Made by a program: the position numbers and the translations under genes. A stretch of DNA of 64,000 nucleotides from Microbacterium profundi (GTDB lineage Bacteria; Actinomycetota; Actinomycetes; Actinomycetales; Microbacteriaceae): assembly GCF_000763375.1 (NCBI RefSeq), contig NZ_JPSY01000001.1, forward strand, positions 2,046,001 through 2,110,000. The letters run 5' to 3'. Position 1 is the stretch's first letter, and every line of letters begins with the position of its first letter. This document shows positions 28,763 through 37,974 of this stretch, piece by piece. Below the pieces are notes generated by a model, which worked only from the letters and a program-made list of their open reading frames with translations, was not told where the DNA came from and searched no databases.

Positions 28763-30588
28763 CCACCCTCGCCGAGCGTCCCGCGGCCCTCGCCGAGCGC
28801 CTGTCGCGAGTGCCGCGCCCCGCGCCGCGGCTGTCCACCGTCGTCTCGTACGGCGTCATCATCGCGGTCCTCGGGCTCGGCGTCTGGTCGTTCATCGGCC
28901 TCGACTACAGCCTGAAGAGCCTCGAGACCACCGGTGCCAATCTCTCCCGATTCCTCAGCATGGCGACGCCGATGCAGTGGCCGGGATGGGATGTCACGGC
29001 CGAGGTCCAGGGCGGCGGCGAGAAGGTCTTCGTCACGACGTGGGTCGGCTTCGAGCCGATCTGGGACATGTTCCTCACGATCGTCATCACGCTCGCGCTG
29101 GTCATCGCCGGTACCGCGCTCGCCGCCGTGCTGTCGATCCCGGTCGCGTACGGAGCGGCGCGCAACACCACGCCCAATGCCGCAGTGATGGCGCTGTGCC
29201 GCGGAATCGGCGTGGTCACGCGGGCGATTCCCGACATCGTCTTCGTCGTGGTGCTCGCGTTCCTGTGGTTCAACTCCGGCACCCTTCCTGCGATCGTCGC
29301 GATCGGAATCCACTCGGTCGGCATGATCTCGAAGATGTTCGCAGACGCGATCGAGCAGGTCGACGAGGGCCCGCGCCTCGCGATCCGCTCCGCCGGCGGC
29401 ACGAAGGCGCAGCAGTTCTGGTCGGGCGTCGTACCGCAGGTGCTCCCGGCATGGGTCGCGGTGACGCTGCACCGTGCCGACATCAACCTCAGAGGCACGG
29501 TCATCCTCGGGGTCGTGGGTGTCGTCGGCATCGGCTACGAGCTGGACGACGCGCTGCACGGCGGTCCGGCCGGCATGCGGCGTGTGATCCCTCTCGTCGT
29601 GATCATCATTGCGCTGTGCGTGCTGTTCGAGATCGTCTCCTCGCTGCTGCGCTCCAGACTGCTGAACGTCCGGCCGACCGGCAAGAGCGTGGGCGACACG
29701 GTGGCTCGCGCCGTCGCGCGCAGGAAGGCGTCCGCTGAGGGCGCGACCAGCACCGGCACGGCCACGACGCATGATCGCAATACGCGGATCGAGGCAGCCA
29801 TGCACCGCCCCTGGGATCGCACCCGCGTCGGCAACACGCTGTGGATCTGGCTCGGCATCGCCGCGGTCGTCGGCGCATTCCTCTACACCGCGCCGGATGT
29901 CACGAAGATGTTCGCGCCCGCGTGGAACGAGATCGTCGACCCCACGCGCGACCGTGCGATCTGGCCGCCGCATTTCGGCAGCAGGGACTGGTCGGATGTG
30001 CTCGCGGCGGTCGTGACGACCATCCAGATCGCGTTCGCCGCGACGCTGATGGCGACGATCATCTCGGCGATCGTCGGACCGCTGTCGGCGCGGAACGTGG
30101 CGCCCAACAGCACGGTGCGCAACGTGTTCCGCGGCATCGCCCTCGTCATCCGAGCGATCCCCGACCTCGTCGTCGCGATCCTGTTCATCATCGCTGCGGG
30201 CATCGGGCCGCAGGCGGGTGCCCTTGCACTGGGCATCGGCGGCGTCGGACTGCTCGCGAAGCTCATCGGCGACTCGATGGAGGAGGTGCCGAATGGTCCT
30301 GAGCGCGCACTCGCCGCCGCCGGCGGCACACGTGCGCAGGTCTTCTTCTCGTCGACTGTGCCGATGTCAGTCCCGGCGCTCGTCAGTCACCTGATGTATC
30401 TGCTGGAGCAGAACATCCGCTCGGCGACCCTGCTCGGGATCGTCGGCGCAGGCGGCATCGGCTTCCTGCTGCTGAATGCGCTGCAGGGGCGTCACTTCGA
30501 CGAGGTGCTCGCCTATGTTCTCGTGATCATCGGCATGGTCGTGATCGTCGAGGCGGCTTCGATCCTGATCCGGCGCGCTCTGAAGTAG
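28759..30588 (+). CDS. phnE: Fused double PhnE permease
   Basis: 609 residues, twice the length of a normal PhnE. Two permease modules in tandem each carry an EAA-type loop contacting the ATPase: IRSAGGTKAQQFWSGVVPQVL in the first half and LAAAGGTRAQVFFSSTVPM in the second, joined by a basic linker around residues 310-350 (ARRKASAEGATSTG). The fusion would give the whole transmembrane pore as one chain. GTG start inside the phnC stop. Confidence 0.9.
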   Translation: MTTLAERPAALAERLSRVPRPAPRLSTVVSYGVIIAVLGLGVWSFIGLDYSLKSLETTGANLSRFLSMATPMQWPGWDVTAEVQGGGEKVFVTTWVGFEPIWDMFLTIVITLALVIAGTALAAVLSIPVAYGAARNTTPNAAVMALCRGIGVVTRAIPDIVFVVVLAFLWFNSGTLPAIVAIGIHSVGMISKMFADAIEQVDEGPRLAIRSAGGTKAQQFWSGVVPQVLPAWVAVTLHRADINLRGTVILGVVGVVGIGYELDDALHGGPAGMRRVIPLVVIIIALCVLFEIVSSLLRSRLLNVRPTGKSVGDTVARAVARRKASAEGATSTGTATTHDRNTRIEAAMHRPWDRTRVGNTLWIWLGIAAVVGAFLYTAPDVTKMFAPAWNEIVDPTRDRAIWPPHFGSRDWSDVLAAVVTTIQIAFAATLMATIISAIVGPLSARNVAPNSTVRNVFRGIALVIRAIPDLVVAILFIIAAGIGPQAGALALGIGGVGLLAKLIGDSMEEVPNGPERALAAAGGTRAQVFFSSTVPMSVPALVSHLMYLLEQNIRSATLLGIVGAGGIGFLLLNALQGRHFDEVLAYVLVIIGMVVIVEAASILIRRALK

Positions 30589-30592
30589 AGCC

Positions 30593-30609
30593 GGTGGCCT
30601 CAGGCCGCC
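30593..30609. terminator. Short hairpin between convergent genes
   Basis: GGTGGCC-TCA-GGCCGCC forms a 7-bp GC-rich stem between phnE and the convergent hexapeptide gene, overlapping the latter's stop. Possible shared terminator; no U-tract. Confidence 0.4.
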
Positions 30610-31007
30610 AGCCAGAGGCCTTTCCGGTCGGTGGAGATCCGCAGACCGGCTGCGACGATCTCGTCGGCGCCGATCCTGGCGCCTCTGGCGATGCGTGCGC
30701 CGGCGCCGATCTCGGTGCGGACGCCGATGTGCGCGCCGTCGCCGACCGCAGCGCCCTGGCCGATGTGGGCGTGCGCGTCGATGTAGGCGTTGTCGCCGAT
30801 GACGGCATCCGGTTCGACCCACGCGCCGCGGGCGACCTTCGTTCCCGCGCCCACGCGCGCTCCTGGTTCGACATAGGCGCCGGCTTCGACAACAGCCTTC
30901 GGGTGCACCTTCGCTCCGTGCGCGACCAGACCGCGCCCGTTCACGTGCTTGCGATACCGCAGGGTCGAGCCCTGCTCGTCTTCGATATCGATGTAGTTCT
31001 TACCCAA
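30600..31007 (-). CDS. Hexapeptide-repeat (left-handed beta-helix) protein
   Basis: 135 residues. After a short start (MGKNYIDIEDEQGS) about ten imperfect hexapeptide turns follow, for example AKVHPKAVVEAGAYVEPGAR and AVIGDNAYIDAHAHIGQGA, ending in a short tail. This is the fold of gamma-carbonic anhydrases and acyltransferases, but there is no clear catalytic His triad or acceptor domain. Could be a small structural or acetyltransferase-like protein. Confidence 0.75.
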   Translation of the reverse strand: MGKNYIDIEDEQGSTLRYRKHVNGRGLVAHGAKVHPKAVVEAGAYVEPGARVGAGTKVARGAWVEPDAVIGDNAYIDAHAHIGQGAAVGDGAHIGVRTEIGAGARIARGARIGADEIVAAGLRISTDRKGLWLAA

Positions 31008-31107
31008 GATTCCTCCCGTGTCCGGACATCTCCGGATATATGAACAACCACGGGAGTGGCGAATTCATTCCCGAACAGGGATGCAGGGGCTCGAGTCTGT
31101 CGCTGTG

Positions 31108-31881
31108 TCACCGTTGGCAGCTCGGGCACCAGAAGGTGACGCGTTCACGCGTCGGATCGGCGCCCTGTTCACCTCGACGGATGAGCGTTCCGCATCGCCT
31201 GCACGGCCGGTTCCCGCGGCCGTAGACCCACGTGCTCCGCCCCGGCCGATCGACACCGGTGAACGTGCGGTTCACCCGCAGCCGGTTGGCGCGTATCGTG
31301 CGTGTGCCCAGGTCGAGCAGCGCTCGGACGTCGACCTCGGGGGCGGGCGTCGTCGGCAGGATTCCGCGGAGGAACAGCAGTTCTGCCGCGTACTCGTTGC
31401 CGAAGCCCGCGACGTTGCGCTGGTCGAGCAGTGCGACGTGGATGCTGCGGGCATCGGCGCCCAATCGGCGCGCCGCCTCGACGGGGTTCCAGTCATCCGC
31501 AAGAGGGTCAGGGCCCAGATGCCCGAGCAGCTGATCCTCGGCACTGGTCGGGATGAGTTCGACCTCTGCGATGTCGACTCCGACGGCTTCCCGGTCGGCA
31601 GTGCCGACGATCGCGCGTACCTTGAAGTCCGGATGCTTCCACTTCTCGCCCGGGCGGTAGAGGAGCCAGGCGCCGTCCATGCGCAGATGGGAATGCAACG
31701 TCATCTCGCCGACGCGCAGCAGCAGGTGCTTGCCGCGTGAGACGCATCCGCCGATGGTGTCGCCGGTCAGATCGGCGGTGGCGAAGGCAGGAACGCGCAG
31801 GTCGAAACGCGTGACGACTTCGCCCGCCAGCGCCTCATCGAGACGCAGCGCGGTGCGGAAGACGGTGTCGCCTTCAGGCAT
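31108..31881 (-). CDS. Fpg/Nei-family DNA glycosylase (Nei2-like)
   Basis: Base-excision repair glycosylase/AP lyase for oxidised pyrimidines, 257 residues. N-terminal MPEGDTVFRTA provides the catalytic Pro2 and Glu3. The helix-two-turn-helix region LLDQRNVAGFGNEYAAE and the C-terminal zinc finger (PCRRCGTLI ... FWCPSCQR, four Cys) are intact. It overlaps the EI24 gene by 8 nt and lies in the same direction as lhr, a common actinobacterial pairing. Confidence 0.92.
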   Translation of the reverse strand: MPEGDTVFRTALRLDEALAGEVVTRFDLRVPAFATADLTGDTIGGCVSRGKHLLLRVGEMTLHSHLRMDGAWLLYRPGEKWKHPDFKVRAIVGTADREAVGVDIAEVELIPTSAEDQLLGHLGPDPLADDWNPVEAARRLGADARSIHVALLDQRNVAGFGNEYAAELLFLRGILPTTPAPEVDVRALLDLGTRTIRANRLRVNRTFTGVDRPGRSTWVYGRGNRPCRRCGTLIRRGEQGADPTRERVTFWCPSCQR

Positions 31882-32620
31882 CGGGCGGAGCCGCTCGCTC
31901 GGTGAGTGATCGCGCGAGGATCGTGGACCCTGCGACCGCGGCCGGCATCGTGATGATCGCGCCGAACGGAATCAGGAAGCACAGCTGCGTCGCGACGCCG
32001 AAGCCGATGACTCGCGCCCGGCCGGAACGCAGCAGTGCCGAGCGCGAATAAGCGGTCAGCCCGCGAGCGTCGAAGGCTCGTCCGGTGAGTTCGCGTGCGA
32101 CCAGACGACCGGAAAGGATCACGCCGATGACCGACGCGAGCACCCCACCCACGACGGGGATGAATCCGATGACGAGGGTGAGCAGTGCCACCAGGATGCC
32201 GAGGACGACAAGGCGGATGCCCTCGCCGATCGTGGTCAGCAATCCGGTGTCGCCGGTCGGTTCGGGGCCACCGAGCGAGCGTTCGATCCCGCGCCAGATG
32301 CGCTGGTAGAAAGGGTCGCCGATCGTCAGCGTGAGCGCGGTGAACACGGCGCCGCTGAGCGCGAGCGCCGCGACGAGGATGACCGCGCCGAGGCTGAACC
32401 GCAGCAGTTCCTGCCACGGGCTGACCCAGGCATCGGCGAAGGGCGTGGCCCAGTCGGTGATCGATCCGAGCGTGAGCCCGAGCGGGATCAGCGCGCCCGC
32501 GAGCAGCAGGAATGCGATGACTGCGGGGATGAGTCCGAGCGCGAGCAGCTTCGGCCGCGTGCGCCACATGCCGAATCCGCGCCCGAGGATCCGGACGCCG
32601 GTGAAGAACTCGCGGATCAT
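31874..32620 (-). CDS. EI24/CysZ-family membrane protein
   Basis: 248 residues, about five hydrophobic segments. Starts MIREFFTGVRILGRGFGMW, a typical EI24-domain entry, with the IGDPFYQRIWRGIE amphipathic stretch and the paired helices LVVLGILVALLTLVIGFIPVVGG. E. coli CysZ is a sulphate channel, but the actinobacterial members are uncharacterised. Start chosen at Met in front of IREFF. Confidence 0.8.
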   Translation of the reverse strand: MIREFFTGVRILGRGFGMWRTRPKLLALGLIPAVIAFLLLAGALIPLGLTLGSITDWATPFADAWVSPWQELLRFSLGAVILVAALALSGAVFTALTLTIGDPFYQRIWRGIERSLGGPEPTGDTGLLTTIGEGIRLVVLGILVALLTLVIGFIPVVGGVLASVIGVILSGRLVARELTGRAFDARGLTAYSRSALLRSGRARVIGFGVATQLCFLIPFGAIITMPAAVAGSTILARSLTERAAPPDA

Positions 32621-32656
32621 GCCTATAGCGTAAGGGCGCATCGGCGAGCCCGAGTT

Positions 32657-32699
32657 TCCGGCGCGAGACCGAGCGTGCGCAGCTCGGTTTCGCGCCGGA
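32657..32699. terminator. 18-bp hairpin downstream of lhr
   Basis: Arms at 32657-32674 and 32682-32699 pair along 18 bp with a single G-T wobble around a 7-nt loop (GTGCGCA). It sits 16 nt past the lhr stop and about 37 nt before the EI24 start. A strong stem without a U-tract, as usual for actinobacterial terminators. Confidence 0.7.
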
Positions 32700-32714
32700 G
32701 CGTCGGTCTCACCG

Positions 32715-35700
32715 CTAAATGGCCTTGCGTAGCGCGAAGCCGCGCGGCGTCGCCACGAACCCGGCTTCCTGCAGGGCCATCGCGAAGTCGGTGCCGTAGA
32801 TCGCCTCGCCGTTGATCTTCTCCACGGTGAGGGTTTCGAGCCTGCGTGCACGTGAGGTCACGGCGAGATCGGATGCCGCGGCACGCAGCAGTTCCGGATC
32901 ATCATCGAACGCGAGCACCGTGCGTCCGCCGCGTTCGAGGTAGAGCACGAGCGCCCCGTCGACGAGGACGACCAGGCCGCCGGCCTTGCGTCCTGGCCGA
33001 TGCGAAACGCCCTCGCGTCGCGGCCAGGCCAGCGCCGCTCCGTACGGGTTCGCGGGGTCGGTCGCGGCCAGCGTGACGGCCTTGCGCGGTGGCGGATCGG
33101 CCAGGGCCGCGAACGTGCGCAGGCGATCGACCGTGGCGGATGCCGCGAACTGCGCCGCGCCGAGCTTCTCGATGACGTAGCCGCGTCGGCAGTGCCCGGC
33201 CTCTTCGAACCCGGCCAGCACGCGGTATGCCTGGGCGAAGCCGCCGGGCGCGCCTTCGGCCTGTACGGCCCCACGGGTGACGACGCCGTAGCGGTCGAGC
33301 AGCAGCCCTGCGTTCACGGTCGCTCGGCGCGCAGCATCGCCGGAGTCGCTCCCTGAGCCTGTCGAAGGCAGCAGCGACCAGCGCCCGCCGACCGCTGCCG
33401 GCCTGGCGGGTGTGCGCGCCAGCGACATGTCACGGTACGTGCGCGTGCGAGGCGCGCGGCGGGTCACCCGGTGCGCCTGCGAGCCGCCGGCGAGCAGCGA
33501 CCGGATCGGTGCGAACGTGTCGTTGGTGACCCTGCTCGACCACGTGAGGTTCCACAGGGCCTCGAGTACCGACTGCTCATTCTCGGCGCCGGTCATCTCA
33601 CGCAACTGTGCGGCGAAATAGGCGCCGCCTGCTCCCAGCGCACTGAGTAGCTGCGCTTCGAGGGAGTCGGGTGCGATCTCGTCTTCAGGTTCGGGCAGCG
33701 TGAAGGGCGCGAGGTCGGCGGGATGCAGCGAGACCCATCCGTCACGCCCCGGCAGCGTGCCGTGGCCCGACCAGATGACCTCGCCGCTGGCGGTCAGCTC
33801 GTCCAACAACGCCGGTGTGTAGTCGCGGACTCTGGAGGGCAGAACCAGCGATTCCCATGCGCTCGCCGGGATCGGCACGCCGGCGAACTGCTCGATCACC
33901 GACACGACGCCGTCGAGCCCCTCGAGCGGGCGCCCGAGGTGCTGCCACTCCGGCAAGAACCGCGCGTAGGCCTCAGGGGAGACCGGTTCGACGCTGCCGC
34001 GGATGGCCGCGAGCGAGCGCATCCGCAGCCGGCGCAGCACCTCGGTGTCGCACCACTCGATCTCCGACGAAGAACCGGACCCTGAGCCTGTCGAAGGGGC
34101 CGGCAGGAAGTATCCACTGGTGAGGCGCCCTGTGTTCTCCAGCCGCTGCAGCGTGTGACGGGCGACGGCTGAGCCGATCCCGAAGCGGAGCGAGACGGCA
34201 TCCGTCGTGAACGGACCGTGAGTTCTCGCGAAACGGGCGACCAGGTCGCCGAGCGGATCGGCGAACGGTTCGAGGAACGCGACCGGGATGCCCGTGGGCA
34301 GCGCGACGCCCAGCGCATCGCGCAGGCGCCCGGCGTCTTCGATGGCTGCGACGCGGGCGGTGCCGGCGATCGTGACCGGGATGGCGCGGCGGGCGGCGAC
34401 GAGGTCGTCGAGGTGCTGTTGCGCGATGGCACCTGAGGCGGATTCGGGGGAAGCTTCGTCTCGCTGCGCTCGCTCAGCCCGTTTCGTCTCGCTGCGCTCG
34501 CTCAACGACCCGTCGGCGCTGCCCGACTCCGCACTCGGATCCTGCAGCCGCTCCGCGACCTCAGCCGGATCGAGCGGTCCCAGCATCCGCAGCAGATCGG
34601 CGACGCCTTCCAGGCCGCGCACGCGGCGCTCCGGGTCGAGGCGCTGGGCCTCCTGCTCCCATTGTGCGAGCACGTCGGGGTCGAGCAGTTCGCGCAGTTC
34701 GACGGTTCCGAGGAGTTCGCCGAGCAGCGCCGGATCGACCGACAGCGCAGCGGCGCGGCGCTCGGCGAGCGGAGAGTCGCCCTCGTACATGAACGCGCCG
34801 ACGTAGCCGAACAGCAGGTCTCGCGCATACGGCGACGGCTGCGCCGGTTCGGTCTCGACGAGGCGCACCTTGCGTTCGGCGATGGCGTTCGTGAGTCGTC
34901 GGAGTGACGGGAGGTCGTAGACATCCTGCAGCACTTCGCGCAGCGTCTCGAGGATGACTGGGAAGGTGGGGTGGCGCCGTGCGACCTCGAGCAGCTGCGC
35001 TGAGCGCTGGCGCTGCTGCCACAGCGGCGTGCGCTTGTTCGGGTTCATGCGCGGCATCAGCAGGGCGCGCGCCGCGCACTCGCGGAACCTCGAGGCGAAC
35101 AGGGCCGAGCCGCCGACCTCTTCAGTGACCACGTGCTCGAGTTCGTCGGGGTCGAACACGAACAGCTCAGCGCCGGGCGGCTCGGCATCGGCATCCGGAA
35201 TCCGCACGATGATGCCGTCATCGCTCGCGACCGCCGATCCCTCGACACTGAGTCGCTCCCTGATGCGCGCGTTGATCGCGAGCGCCCAGGGCGCGTGCAC
35301 CTTCATGCCGTACGGGGAATGCAGGATGACGCGCCAGTCGCCGACCTCGTCTCGACCGCGCTCGACCGTGAGCGTGCGGTCGGTCGGGAGGGTGCCGGTG
35401 GCTTCGCGCTGCTCGCTGAGATGCGCCATCAGATTGGTGCGCGCCTGCTCGTCGAGGCCAGCCTCGATCAGGCGCTGGGCGGCCTTCTCCGGGGCCGCAG
35501 CTGACACCTCGCGGGAGAACTTGCCCAGTGCCTCGCCCAGCTCGTATGGGCGCCCGATGCCGTCGCCGTGCCAGAACGGCACCTTGCCGGGCTGTCCGTA
35601 CGCGGGCAGCACGTTGACGCGGTCGTGGGTGATCTCGGCGATCCGCCAGCTGGTCGTGCCGAGCGTGAACACGTCGCCCACTCGGGACTCGTAGACCATC

Positions 35701-37472
35701 TCTTCGTCGAGCTCGCCGACGCGTCTTCCCGCTCCCTCGCCGGGGACGAAGACGCCGAACAACCCTCGGTCGGGGATCGTGCCGCCGCTGGTGACGGCGA
35801 TGCGCTGCGCGCCGGGTCGTCCGGTGAGCGTGCCGGCATCCCGATCCCAGACGAGTCGTGGGCGGAGCTCGGCGAACTCGTCGGACGGGAAGCGGCCCGC
35901 GAGCAGGTCGAGCGTCGCCTCGTAGGCGGAGCGGGGGAGCGATTGGAAGGGTGCGCTGCGCCGGACGGTCTCGAACCACTCCTCGACGCTGATCGGCGCC
36001 AGCGCGCAGGCCGCGACGGTCTGCTGCGCGAGGATGTCGAGCGGGTTGCGCGGCACCGCGATGGCTTCGATCTTGCCCGCCAGCATCCGCTCGGTGACGA
36101 TCGCGGTGTGGAGCACGTCGCCGCGGTGCTTGGGGAAGAGCGCTGCGCGGCTGATCTCGCCGACCTGGTGTCCTGCGCGTCCGACGCGCTGCAGGCCGGA
36201 TGCCGCGGACGGCGGCGCCTCGACCTGGATGACGAGGTCGACGGCGCCCATGTCGATGCCGAGTTCGAGGCTGCTCGTCGCGACGACGCAGCGCAGGATG
36301 CCGGATTTCAGTTCTTCTTCGACGAGCGCCCGCTGCTCCTTCGAGACCGAGCCGTGGTGCGCCTTGGCGAGCACTGCGTCCGCGCCTGCGGTCGATCCGG
36401 CCTGCGCCATCATCGCGGCGGGCGGGCCCGCCCGCTCTGGGACGGGCACGCTCGGTCCCTGAGCCTGTCGAAGGGTGCGCTCGGCGTAGATCTCGTTGAG
36501 CCGGCCGGTGAGGCGCTCGGCGAGGCGACGCGAGTTCGAGAAGACGATCGTGGACTTGTTCTCGAGGATGCGGTCGACGATCGCCTCTTCGACGTGCGGC
36601 CAGACGGATCCCGTCACTTCGGTGTACTCGGCCGGGTCGTCGCTCGCGGGCGGAGTGCCGGGTGGGGGAGGCGGGTTGGTCATGTCGGCCATCGGCACGA
36701 CGACCGAGAGGTCGAAGGTCTTGGATGCCTTCGGGGCGACGATCTCGACGGGCTCGGATCCGCCGAGGAAGCGGGCCACCTCGTCGATCGGGCGGACGGT
36801 GGCGGAGAGGCCGATGCGCTGCGCGGGGGAGGTGTCTTCGCGACCGGCTCGGCGGAGGGCATCCAGTCGCTCCAGGCTCACGGCCAGGTGCGCACCGCGC
36901 TTGGTCGCGGCGACCGCGTGCACCTCGTCGATGATGACGGTGTGCACGTCGCGCAGGGTCTCGCCCGCGCGACTGGTGAGCATCAGATACAGGGATTCGG
37001 GCGTGGTGATGAGGATGTCGGGTGGGTCGGAGACGAGCTTGCGGCGGTCGCTCGAGGTGGTGTCGCCCGAGCGGACGCCGACGCTCACAGACGGGGCCGC
37101 CAGCCCTAGCCGACGAGCGGATTGCCCGATGCCGACCAAGGGGGAGCGCAGGTTGCGCTCGACGTCGACGCCCAGCGCCTTCAGCGGTGAGATGTAGAGG
37201 ATGCGCGTGCGCGCTGTGCCCTTCGCAGGGGCGGCATCGCCGGCATCCGTTCTCTCGCGGAAGACGCGGTCGATCGCCCACAGGAACGCCGACAGCGTCT
37301 TTCCCGATCCGGTCGGGGCGACGACGAGCGCGTGCCTGCCGGCTGAGATCGCGTCCCAGGCGCCGGCTTGCGCCGGGGTGGGCGCGCTGAAGGCGCCCCT
37401 GAACCAGTCCTGTGTGGCAGGGGTGAAGCGGTCGAGCACCCGGTGCGCTGAGCCTGTCGAAGCGTCGCTCAT
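32715..37472 (-). CDS. lhr: Lhr-type superfamily 2 DNA helicase
   Basis: Giant ATP-dependent 3'-5' DNA helicase, 1585 residues. Walker A VVAPTGSGKTLSAF, Walker B VIIDEVHAV, motif III GLSATVRP and motif VI QRVGRAGHQVGE mark the helicase core; the Lhr-specific winged-helix and large C-terminal domain follow. Start MSDASTGSAHRVL is chosen as the first Met before the conserved FTPATQDWF. The gene contains four in-frame copies of a 15-19 bp repeat (peptides STGSGS or LRQAQG) and a tandem duplication of a second repeat (LSERSETKRAERAQRDEAS). None breaks the frame. Confidence 0.92.
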   Translation of the reverse strand: MSDASTGSAHRVLDRFTPATQDWFRGAFSAPTPAQAGAWDAISAGRHALVVAPTGSGKTLSAFLWAIDRVFRERTDAGDAAPAKGTARTRILYISPLKALGVDVERNLRSPLVGIGQSARRLGLAAPSVSVGVRSGDTTSSDRRKLVSDPPDILITTPESLYLMLTSRAGETLRDVHTVIIDEVHAVAATKRGAHLAVSLERLDALRRAGREDTSPAQRIGLSATVRPIDEVARFLGGSEPVEIVAPKASKTFDLSVVVPMADMTNPPPPPGTPPASDDPAEYTEVTGSVWPHVEEAIVDRILENKSTIVFSNSRRLAERLTGRLNEIYAERTLRQAQGPSVPVPERAGPPAAMMAQAGSTAGADAVLAKAHHGSVSKEQRALVEEELKSGILRCVVATSSLELGIDMGAVDLVIQVEAPPSAASGLQRVGRAGHQVGEISRAALFPKHRGDVLHTAIVTERMLAGKIEAIAVPRNPLDILAQQTVAACALAPISVEEWFETVRRSAPFQSLPRSAYEATLDLLAGRFPSDEFAELRPRLVWDRDAGTLTGRPGAQRIAVTSGGTIPDRGLFGVFVPGEGAGRRVGELDEEMVYESRVGDVFTLGTTSWRIAEITHDRVNVLPAYGQPGKVPFWHGDGIGRPYELGEALGKFSREVSAAAPEKAAQRLIEAGLDEQARTNLMAHLSEQREATGTLPTDRTLTVERGRDEVGDWRVILHSPYGMKVHAPWALAINARIRERLSVEGSAVASDDGIIVRIPDADAEPPGAELFVFDPDELEHVVTEEVGGSALFASRFRECAARALLMPRMNPNKRTPLWQQRQRSAQLLEVARRHPTFPVILETLREVLQDVYDLPSLRRLTNAIAERKVRLVETEPAQPSPYARDLLFGYVGAFMYEGDSPLAERRAAALSVDPALLGELLGTVELRELLDPDVLAQWEQEAQRLDPERRVRGLEGVADLLRMLGPLDPAEVAERLQDPSAESGSADGSLSERSETKRAERAQRDEASPESASGAIAQQHLDDLVAARRAIPVTIAGTARVAAIEDAGRLRDALGVALPTGIPVAFLEPFADPLGDLVARFARTHGPFTTDAVSLRFGIGSAVARHTLQRLENTGRLTSGYFLPAPSTGSGSGSSSEIEWCDTEVLRRLRMRSLAAIRGSVEPVSPEAYARFLPEWQHLGRPLEGLDGVVSVIEQFAGVPIPASAWESLVLPSRVRDYTPALLDELTASGEVIWSGHGTLPGRDGWVSLHPADLAPFTLPEPEDEIAPDSLEAQLLSALGAGGAYFAAQLREMTGAENEQSVLEALWNLTWSSRVTNDTFAPIRSLLAGGSQAHRVTRRAPRTRTYRDMSLARTPARPAAVGGRWSLLPSTGSGSDSGDAARRATVNAGLLLDRYGVVTRGAVQAEGAPGGFAQAYRVLAGFEEAGHCRRGYVIEKLGAAQFAASATVDRLRTFAALADPPPRKAVTLAATDPANPYGAALAWPRREGVSHRPGRKAGGLVVLVDGALVLYLERGGRTVLAFDDDPELLRAAASDLAVTSRARRLETLTVEKINGEAIYGTDFAMALQEAGFVATPRGFALRKAI
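33351..33367. repeat. CCCTGAGCCTGTCGAAG repeat copy 1 (in lhr)
   Basis: In-frame copy read on the minus strand as STGSGSDSG in a poorly conserved linker of the helicase C-terminal domain. Confidence 0.8.
34080..34098. repeat. CCCTGAGCCTGTCGAAGGG repeat copy 2 (in lhr)
   Basis: In-frame copy read as PSTGSGSGSSS, followed by conserved EIEW sequence; the last base here is part of AAGGGG. Confidence 0.8.
34455..34504. repeat. Tandem GTCTCGCTGCGCTCGCTCA repeat (in lhr)
   Basis: Two copies with a 28-bp period inside lhr, read as LSERSETKRAERAQRDEAS. This sequence often accompanies the CCCTGAGCCTGTCGAAGGG element in Microbacteriaceae, as recalled from related genomes. Confidence 0.75.
36457..36475. 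repeat. CCCTGAGCCTGTCGAAGGG repeat copy 3 (in lhr)
   Basis: Same element in another reading phase, giving RTLRQAQGPSV between helicase motifs, next to a Pro/Gly/Ala-rich linker. Confidence 0.8.
37448..37462. repeat. CTGAGCCTGTCGAAG repeat copy 4 (lhr start)
   Basis: Lies at codons 4-8 of lhr, giving DASTGSAHR right after the start codon. Confidence 0.7.
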
Positions 37473-37633
37473 CACTCCATCATCGTCTGTGGGTGGGACA
37501 TCGGGGCTGACTGCTCCCACCGCACGAGTGAGATTCGCGGTGGAGTCGAGGGCGAGCTCGGCATGCAGGCTGGTGGAAGTTGCCAGCCAGGTGCCGCGGC
37601 GGTGAAGCGCTGATTGGCTCAACTGCATCTGGG

Positions 37634-37647
37634 AATCGATATCGATT
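37634..37647. promoter_or_regulatory. Perfect palindrome AATCGATATCGATT
   Basis: A perfect 14-bp palindrome directly abutting the GTG of the ArsR-like gene that precedes the metal efflux pump. The symmetry and position suit an ArsR/SmtB operator controlling the two-gene operon. Confidence 0.6.
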
Positions 37648-37974
37648 GTGGCTGATGGTAGCTTTCATCGCTCTCGGTCGGCATCATCGATGGATGGCGA
37701 TGATGCGTCCTCGGAAGTTCGACGGGAAGGCGACGGCGCTGGTCTGGCCCAATCGACGGTGAGCAAACATCTCAGCTTCCTCCTTGAGTGTCGGCTCGTG
37801 TCCGTTCGTCCCTCTGGCAGGTCGTCGTGGTATTCGCTTTCCGAGCCAGCGGCGATCTCCGCGTTGATCGGCGCTGCGGAGGAACTCTTGGACGCAACAG
37901 GTACTAGGGCCGAACTGTGCGCGCATCTGCGCGGTCTCGGTGAGAAACGAAGAGAAGAAATGGAGACCCTCTGA
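37648..37974 (+). CDS. ArsR/SmtB-type metal regulator with degraded N-terminus
   Basis: 108 codons from GTG. The recognition helix and wing are clear: GLAQSTVSKHLSFLLECRLV then SVRPSGRSSWYSLSEPA, and the C-terminus EELLDATGTRAELCAHL resembles cadmium/zinc sensors of the CmtR/CadC group. The first 35 residues (VADGSFHRSRSASSMDGDD...) do not form the expected ADPTRRxIL helix, which suggests a local frameshift or scrambled 5' end, so it may be non-functional. Its stop overlaps the efflux gene by one base. Confidence 0.65.
   Translation: MADGSFHRSRSASSMDGDDASSEVRREGDGAGLAQSTVSKHLSFLLECRLVSVRPSGRSSWYSLSEPAAISALIGAAEELLDATGTRAELCAHLRGLGEKRREEMETL

Noticed and set aside
35568..37109. 513-codon plus-strand frame antisense to lhr
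   Set aside because: No motifs; helicase motifs are all on the minus strand.
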